NCBI GenBank assembly: GCA_910577415.1
Contig: CAJTLK010000006.1
Coordinates: 1-34,242 of the forward strand
Length of the DNA stretch: 34,242 nt
From: an uncultured Oscillospiraceae bacterium
Lineage (GTDB): Bacteria > Bacillota > Clostridia > Oscillospirales > Oscillospiraceae
Direction: 5' to 3'
Below, piece after piece: positions 31,382-34,242 of this stretch. A model generated the notes under the pieces. It saw nothing but the letters and a program-made list of their open reading frames with translations. It was not told the origin of the DNA and made no database searches. Every line of letters starts with the position of its first letter. The first letter of the stretch is position 1. The position numbers and the translations under genes were made by a program.

Positions 31382-31410
31382 ATGGTATCCCGGCAAGGAA
31401 TGTTTGTCAA
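31382..31410 (-). promoter_or_regulatory. Sigma-A promoter of the transglutaminase-like lipoprotein gene
   Basis: Minus strand: consensus TTGACA (31410-31405), 17-nt spacer, TACCAT (31387-31382). It starts 7 nt beyond the ribosomal operon terminator. Confidence 0.8.
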
Positions 31411-31419
31411 GGGGACAAA

Positions 31420-31469
31420 AAAGGCCCCTATCGTATCCCGGTATTTCCCGGGACATGATAGGGGCCTTT
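31420..31469 (-). terminator. Terminator of the ribosomal protein operon
   Basis: Long stem: 13-bp outer arms AAAGGCCCCTATC / GATAGGGGCCTTT plus an inner TCCCGG/CCGGGA pair around a short loop, ending in a T-run on the minus strand (CCTTTTTTG). It lies 17 nt after the rplQ stop. Confidence 0.9.
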
Positions 31470-31486
31470 CTCTTTATCTGCTGTTT

Positions 31487-31828
31487 TTACACGAGCTGGA
31501 TAATAGCCATCTCGGCGGCGTCGCCGCGGCGGGGGCCGATGCGGACGACCCGGGTGTAGCCGCCGTCGCGGGTGGCATACTTGGGGCCGATCTGGTCAAA
31601 GAGCTTCTTGGCCACATCTTCCTTGGTGATGAAGCTCAGGGCCTGCCGGTAGGCGGCCAGGTTATTCTTCTTGGCCAAGGTGATCATCTTCTCACACAGG
31701 GAGGAGACCTCTTTGGCCCGTGTGTAGGTGGTCTTGATCTGGCCGTTCTCCAGCAGGTAGGTGGTCATGGCGCGAAGCATGGCCATGCGCTGGTCGGTAG
31801 GACGGCCCAGTTTACGGTTGGAAGGCAT
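31487..31828 (-). CDS. rplQ: 50S ribosomal protein L17
   Basis: 113 residues; GAGGAG lies about 9 nt before ATG 31828. The start NRKLGRPTDQRMAMLRAM, the middle QIKTTYTRAKEVSSLCEKMITLAK, and the end GGYTRVVRIGPRRGDAAEMAIIQLV are characteristic of L17, which binds 23S rRNA near the peptide exit tunnel. Last gene of the operon, after rpoA, followed by a strong terminator. Confidence 0.98.
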   Translation of the reverse strand: MPSNRKLGRPTDQRMAMLRAMTTYLLENGQIKTTYTRAKEVSSLCEKMITLAKKNNLAAYRQALSFITKEDVAKKLFDQIGPKYATRDGGYTRVVRIGPRRGDAAEMAIIQLV

Positions 31829-31853
31829 TTTCTCTCACTCCTCTCGGCGTTGA

Positions 31854-32804
31854 TTAGTTGTTGTTCTCGTCATCAGCCAGGCTCAGGCCCATCATGGCCA
31901 GCTTGTTGATGACCTCCTCCAGGCTCTTGCGGCCCAGGTTGCGGACCTTCATCATCTCATCCTGGGTCTTGGAGATCAAGTCCTCCACGGTGTTGATGTT
32001 GGCCCGCTTGAGGCAGTTGAAGGACCGGACGGACATATCCAGCTCCTCGATGGTCATCTCCAGCACCTTGTCCCGCTGGGTCTCGGACTTCTCCACCACG
32101 GTGGAGGCGTTGCGCCCGCTCTCAGACAGGTCGGTGAAAAGCATAAAGTGATCCACCAGGATTCTGGCGCCCAGGCTCACGGCGTCACGGGCGTCGATGG
32201 TGCCGTTGGTCCACACCTCAAGGGTGAGCTTATCAAAGTCGGTGCGGTCTCCCACACGGGTATTCTCCACGGTGTAGTTGACCTTCTTCACCGGAGTATA
32301 CACAGAGTCCACGGGAATGGTCCCGATGATGGTCTGGGCGCTCTTGTTGCGCTCGGCGCTGTCATAGCCCCGGCCATGGGACAGGGTCAACTCCATGTTG
32401 AGGCTGGCGCCGGGACCAAGGGTGGCGATATGGAGCTCAGGATTGAGGATCTCCACCTCGCCATCGGCCTTGATGTCGCCGGCAGTGACCTCGCCCTCGC
32501 TGCTCTGCTCGATATAGACCGTCTTCACGCCGTCGCAGTGAAGCTTGGCAATGATGGCCTTCACATTGAGAACGATCTCGGTCACGTCCTCCTTGACGCC
32601 GGGAATGGTGCTGAACTCATGCTGGATCCCGGCGATCTTAATAGAAGTCACCGCGGTTCCGGGCAGAGAGGACAGCAGGACCCGGCGCAGAGCGTTGCCT
32701 AAAGTGGTTCCGTATCCCCGCTCCAGGGGTTCCACCACGTACTTGCCATAACTGGTATCGCCGTTCTCCTCACATTCGATGCGCGGCTTTTCAATTTCAA
32801 CCAA
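31854..32804 (-). CDS. rpoA: DNA-directed RNA polymerase alpha subunit
   Basis: 316 residues with TTG 32804 as the probable start: AAGGAGG lies 8 nt upstream and the protein then begins (M)VEIEKPRIE, as RpoA proteins normally do. An in-frame ATG at 32834 would add ten residues (MSAPQKEGNK) encoded by the ribosome binding site region itself and has only a weak upstream site. The N-terminal assembly domain shows VEPLERGYGTTLGNALRRVL and HEFSTIPGVKEDV; the C-terminal domain shows LDMSVRSFNCLKRANINTVEDL and RNLGRKSLEEV, which contact UP-element DNA and activators. Normal length and position between rpsD and rplQ. Confidence 0.97.
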   Translation of the reverse strand: MVEIEKPRIECEENGDTSYGKYVVEPLERGYGTTLGNALRRVLLSSLPGTAVTSIKIAGIQHEFSTIPGVKEDVTEIVLNVKAIIAKLHCDGVKTVYIEQSSEGEVTAGDIKADGEVEILNPELHIATLGPGASLNMELTLSHGRGYDSAERNKSAQTIIGTIPVDSVYTPVKKVNYTVENTRVGDRTDFDKLTLEVWTNGTIDARDAVSLGARILVDHFMLFTDLSESGRNASTVVEKSETQRDKVLEMTIEELDMSVRSFNCLKRANINTVEDLISKTQDEMMKVRNLGRKSLEEVINKLAMMGLSLADDENNN

Positions 32805-32881
32805 TTTATTACCCTCCTTCTGAGGGGCGGACATATCACGCCGCCCACTGTTTGGTTGCTTGCCTGATCCGAGGGTATGGC

Positions 32882-33484
32882 TTACTTGGAGTACAACTCG
32901 ACGATGAGGTGCTCCTCGATGGGCAGGTCGATGTCTTCACGCGCGGGCATCTTGTCCACGGTGCCCTTGAGGGTGTTCTTCTCCTTGCTGAGCCACTGGG
33001 GAACGTTGACGATGATGGCGTCCTCGCCCACAAAGCGCTTGAACTTCACGCTCTGGCGGCTACTCTCGCGCACCTCGATTACGTCGCCCACCTTCACCAG
33101 GTAGGAGGGGATGTTGACCTTCTTGCCGTTGACGGTAAAGTGACCGTGGTTCACCAGCTGACGGGCCTCACGGCGGGTCATGGCGAAGCCCAGACGGTAC
33201 ACCACATTGTCCAGACGGCGCTCCACCAGGATCAGCAGGTTCTCGCCAGTCTCGCCGGGCATCCGGATGGCCTTCTCATAGTAGGAGTGGAACTGCTTCT
33301 CCAGGATGCCGTAGACGAACTTGACCTTCTGCTTCTCCTGAAGCTGGGTGGCGTACTCGCTCTGCTTACGGCGAACGTTGGCCTTGGGCTTGCGGTTAGT
33401 GGTCTTCTTGTCATAGCCCATGGCCGCGGGGGAGATCCCCAGCGCCTTGCAGCGCTTCGCGATGGGCTGCATATTCTTAGCCAT
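32882..33484 (-). CDS. rpsD: 30S ribosomal protein S4
   Basis: 200 residues; AAGGAGGAG lies 8 nt before ATG 33484. The S4 RNA-binding domain is clear: RRLDNVVYRLGFAMTRREAR (about 89-108) and LVNHGHFTVNGKKVNIPSYL. S4 starts 16S rRNA assembly and in many bacteria represses its own operon. The N-terminus (MAKNMQPIAKRCKALGISP) has a single Cys, so this is the zinc-free form of S4. Confidence 0.97.
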   Translation of the reverse strand: MAKNMQPIAKRCKALGISPAAMGYDKKTTNRKPKANVRRKQSEYATQLQEKQKVKFVYGILEKQFHSYYEKAIRMPGETGENLLILVERRLDNVVYRLGFAMTRREARQLVNHGHFTVNGKKVNIPSYLVKVGDVIEVRESSRQSVKFKRFVGEDAIIVNVPQWLSKEKNTLKGTVDKMPAREDIDLPIEEHLIVELYSK

Positions 33485-33502
33485 ATTGGATTCTCCTCCT
33501 TC

Positions 33503-33895
33503 TTACACTCTGCGGCGCTTGGGCGGACGGCAGCCGTTGTGGGGAACGGGGGTCACGTCCTTGATGAGGGTGACCTCCAGACCCACAGCCTGGAGCGCCC
33601 GGATGGCGGCCTCACGGCCCTGGCCGGGACCCTTGACGTAGACCTCAACGGTCTTCAGGCCATGCTCCATAGCAGCCTTGGCAGCCGTCTCGGCGGCAGT
33701 CTGGGCGGCAAAGGGAGTAGACTTGCGGGACCCCCGGAAGCCCATCTCGCCGGAAGAGGCCCAGCTCAGAGCGTTGCCCTGCATGTCGGTCATAGTGACC
33801 ATGGTATTGTTGAAGGAGGAGCGGATATGCACCTGGCCCTTTTCAACATTCTTCTTTTCGCGGCGGCGACGCACCACTTTCTTACCTTGTGCCAT
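33503..33895 (-). CDS. rpsK: 30S ribosomal protein S11
   Basis: 130 residues; AAGGAGGG lies 8 nt before ATG 33895 and includes the last base pairs of the rpsM stop region. Typical segments: HIRSSFNNTMVTMTDMQGNA (about 23-42), SSGEMGFRGSRKSTPFAAQ, and the basic C-terminus HNGCRPPKRRRV. S11 sits on the 30S platform near the mRNA exit. Followed 18 nt later by rpsD. Confidence 0.98.
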   Translation of the reverse strand: MAQGKKVVRRRREKKNVEKGQVHIRSSFNNTMVTMTDMQGNALSWASSGEMGFRGSRKSTPFAAQTAAETAAKAAMEHGLKTVEVYVKGPGQGREAAIRALQAVGLEVTLIKDVTPVPHNGCRPPKRRRV

Positions 33896-33909
33896 TTGCG
33901 TATCCCTCC

Positions 33910-34242
33910 TTACTTCTTCTTATTGGCGACCGTGCGCTTCGGACCCTTGCGGGTGCGGGCGTTGGTCTTGGTCCGCTGGCCCCGGACGGGCAGGCCCTTG
34001 CGGTGGCGGACGCCACGGTAGCAGCCGATCTCGGTCAGCCGCTTGATATCCATGGCCAGGTCACGGCGGAGGTCGCCCTCTACAGTGTAGCTGTGACCAA
34101 TAATTTCACGCAGCTTGGCCTCCTCGGCCTCGGTCAGATCCTTCACGCGAGTGTCGGGGTTGATCCCGGCCTGGGCCAGGATCTTGTTGGCGCTGGTGCG
34201 CCCGATGCCGAAGATATAGGTCAGACCGATCTCGATCCGCTT
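33910..34242 (-). CDS. rpsM: 30S ribosomal protein S13 (N-terminus beyond window edge)
   Basis: 110 residues are visible, starting KRIEIGLTYIFGIGRTSANK, so about a dozen N-terminal residues are missing. A shorter start at Met 34146 would remove this conserved helix-hairpin region and is rejected. The end shows CYRGVRHRKGLPVRGQRTKT and the basic tail, typical of S13, which contacts 16S rRNA in the 30S head and the P-site tRNA. Confidence 0.97.
   Translation of the reverse strand, partial: KRIEIGLTYIFGIGRTSANKILAQAGINPDTRVKDLTEAEEAKLREIIGHSYTVEGDLRRDLAMDIKRLTEIGCYRGVRHRKGLPVRGQRTKTNARTRKGPKRTVANKKK

Overview
The window looks like a chromosomal segment of a gut-type member of the Clostridia, most likely Oscillospiraceae (Flavonifractor/Pseudoflavonifractor-like). 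I infer this from the high-GC coding style, strong AAGGAGG ribosome binding sites, S-layer-homology (SLH) surface enzymes, the clostridial class-2 galT, and the order rpsM-rpsK-rpsD-rpoA-rplQ. I see no tRNA, rRNA, CRISPR array, transposase or phage integrase. Nearly everything lies on the minus strand. Only yibE/F and an ECF S component (3374-5154) are on the plus strand.

Layout. 1-3182: the N-terminal 1060 residues of a secreted multidomain protein running into a PHP/CehA-type metal-dependent hydrolase domain, cut by the window edge. 3374-5154: a YibE/F membrane protein and an ECF-transporter S component, the latter with a G10 tract. 5227-15903: two very large SLH-anchored pectin enzymes, one combining a CE12-like SGNH esterase with a PL1 pectate lyase (1412 aa), the other a CE8 pectin methylesterase with a CE12-like esterase (2097 aa). 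Together they could remove methyl and acetyl esters and cut the pectin backbone at the cell surface. 16083-18251: a compact four-gene cassette (79-aa unknown, two related DUF2589-like proteins, and a protein with the R-S-ExE motifs of arginine-type ADP-ribosyltransferases). It lies between two similar terminator hairpins and is the most novel-looking unit here.

18436-26161: a transport operon read as DUF3798-type lipoprotein, double-ABC ATPase, permease with a 230-residue outer domain, second permease, and malQ. 26492-30277: a galK-galT-galE operon with its own sigma-A promoter, leader hairpin and terminator. 30434-31345: a transglutaminase-like lipoprotein. 31487-34242: the end of the large ribosomal operon (rpsM partial, rpsK, rpsD, rpoA, rplQ) closed by a strong terminator.

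The window combines plant-polysaccharide use (pectin enzymes, galactose via the Leloir pathway, an alpha-glucan enzyme) with core translation genes and one accessory ADP-ribosyltransferase cassette. Family names are from motif recognition alone; no database search was possible.
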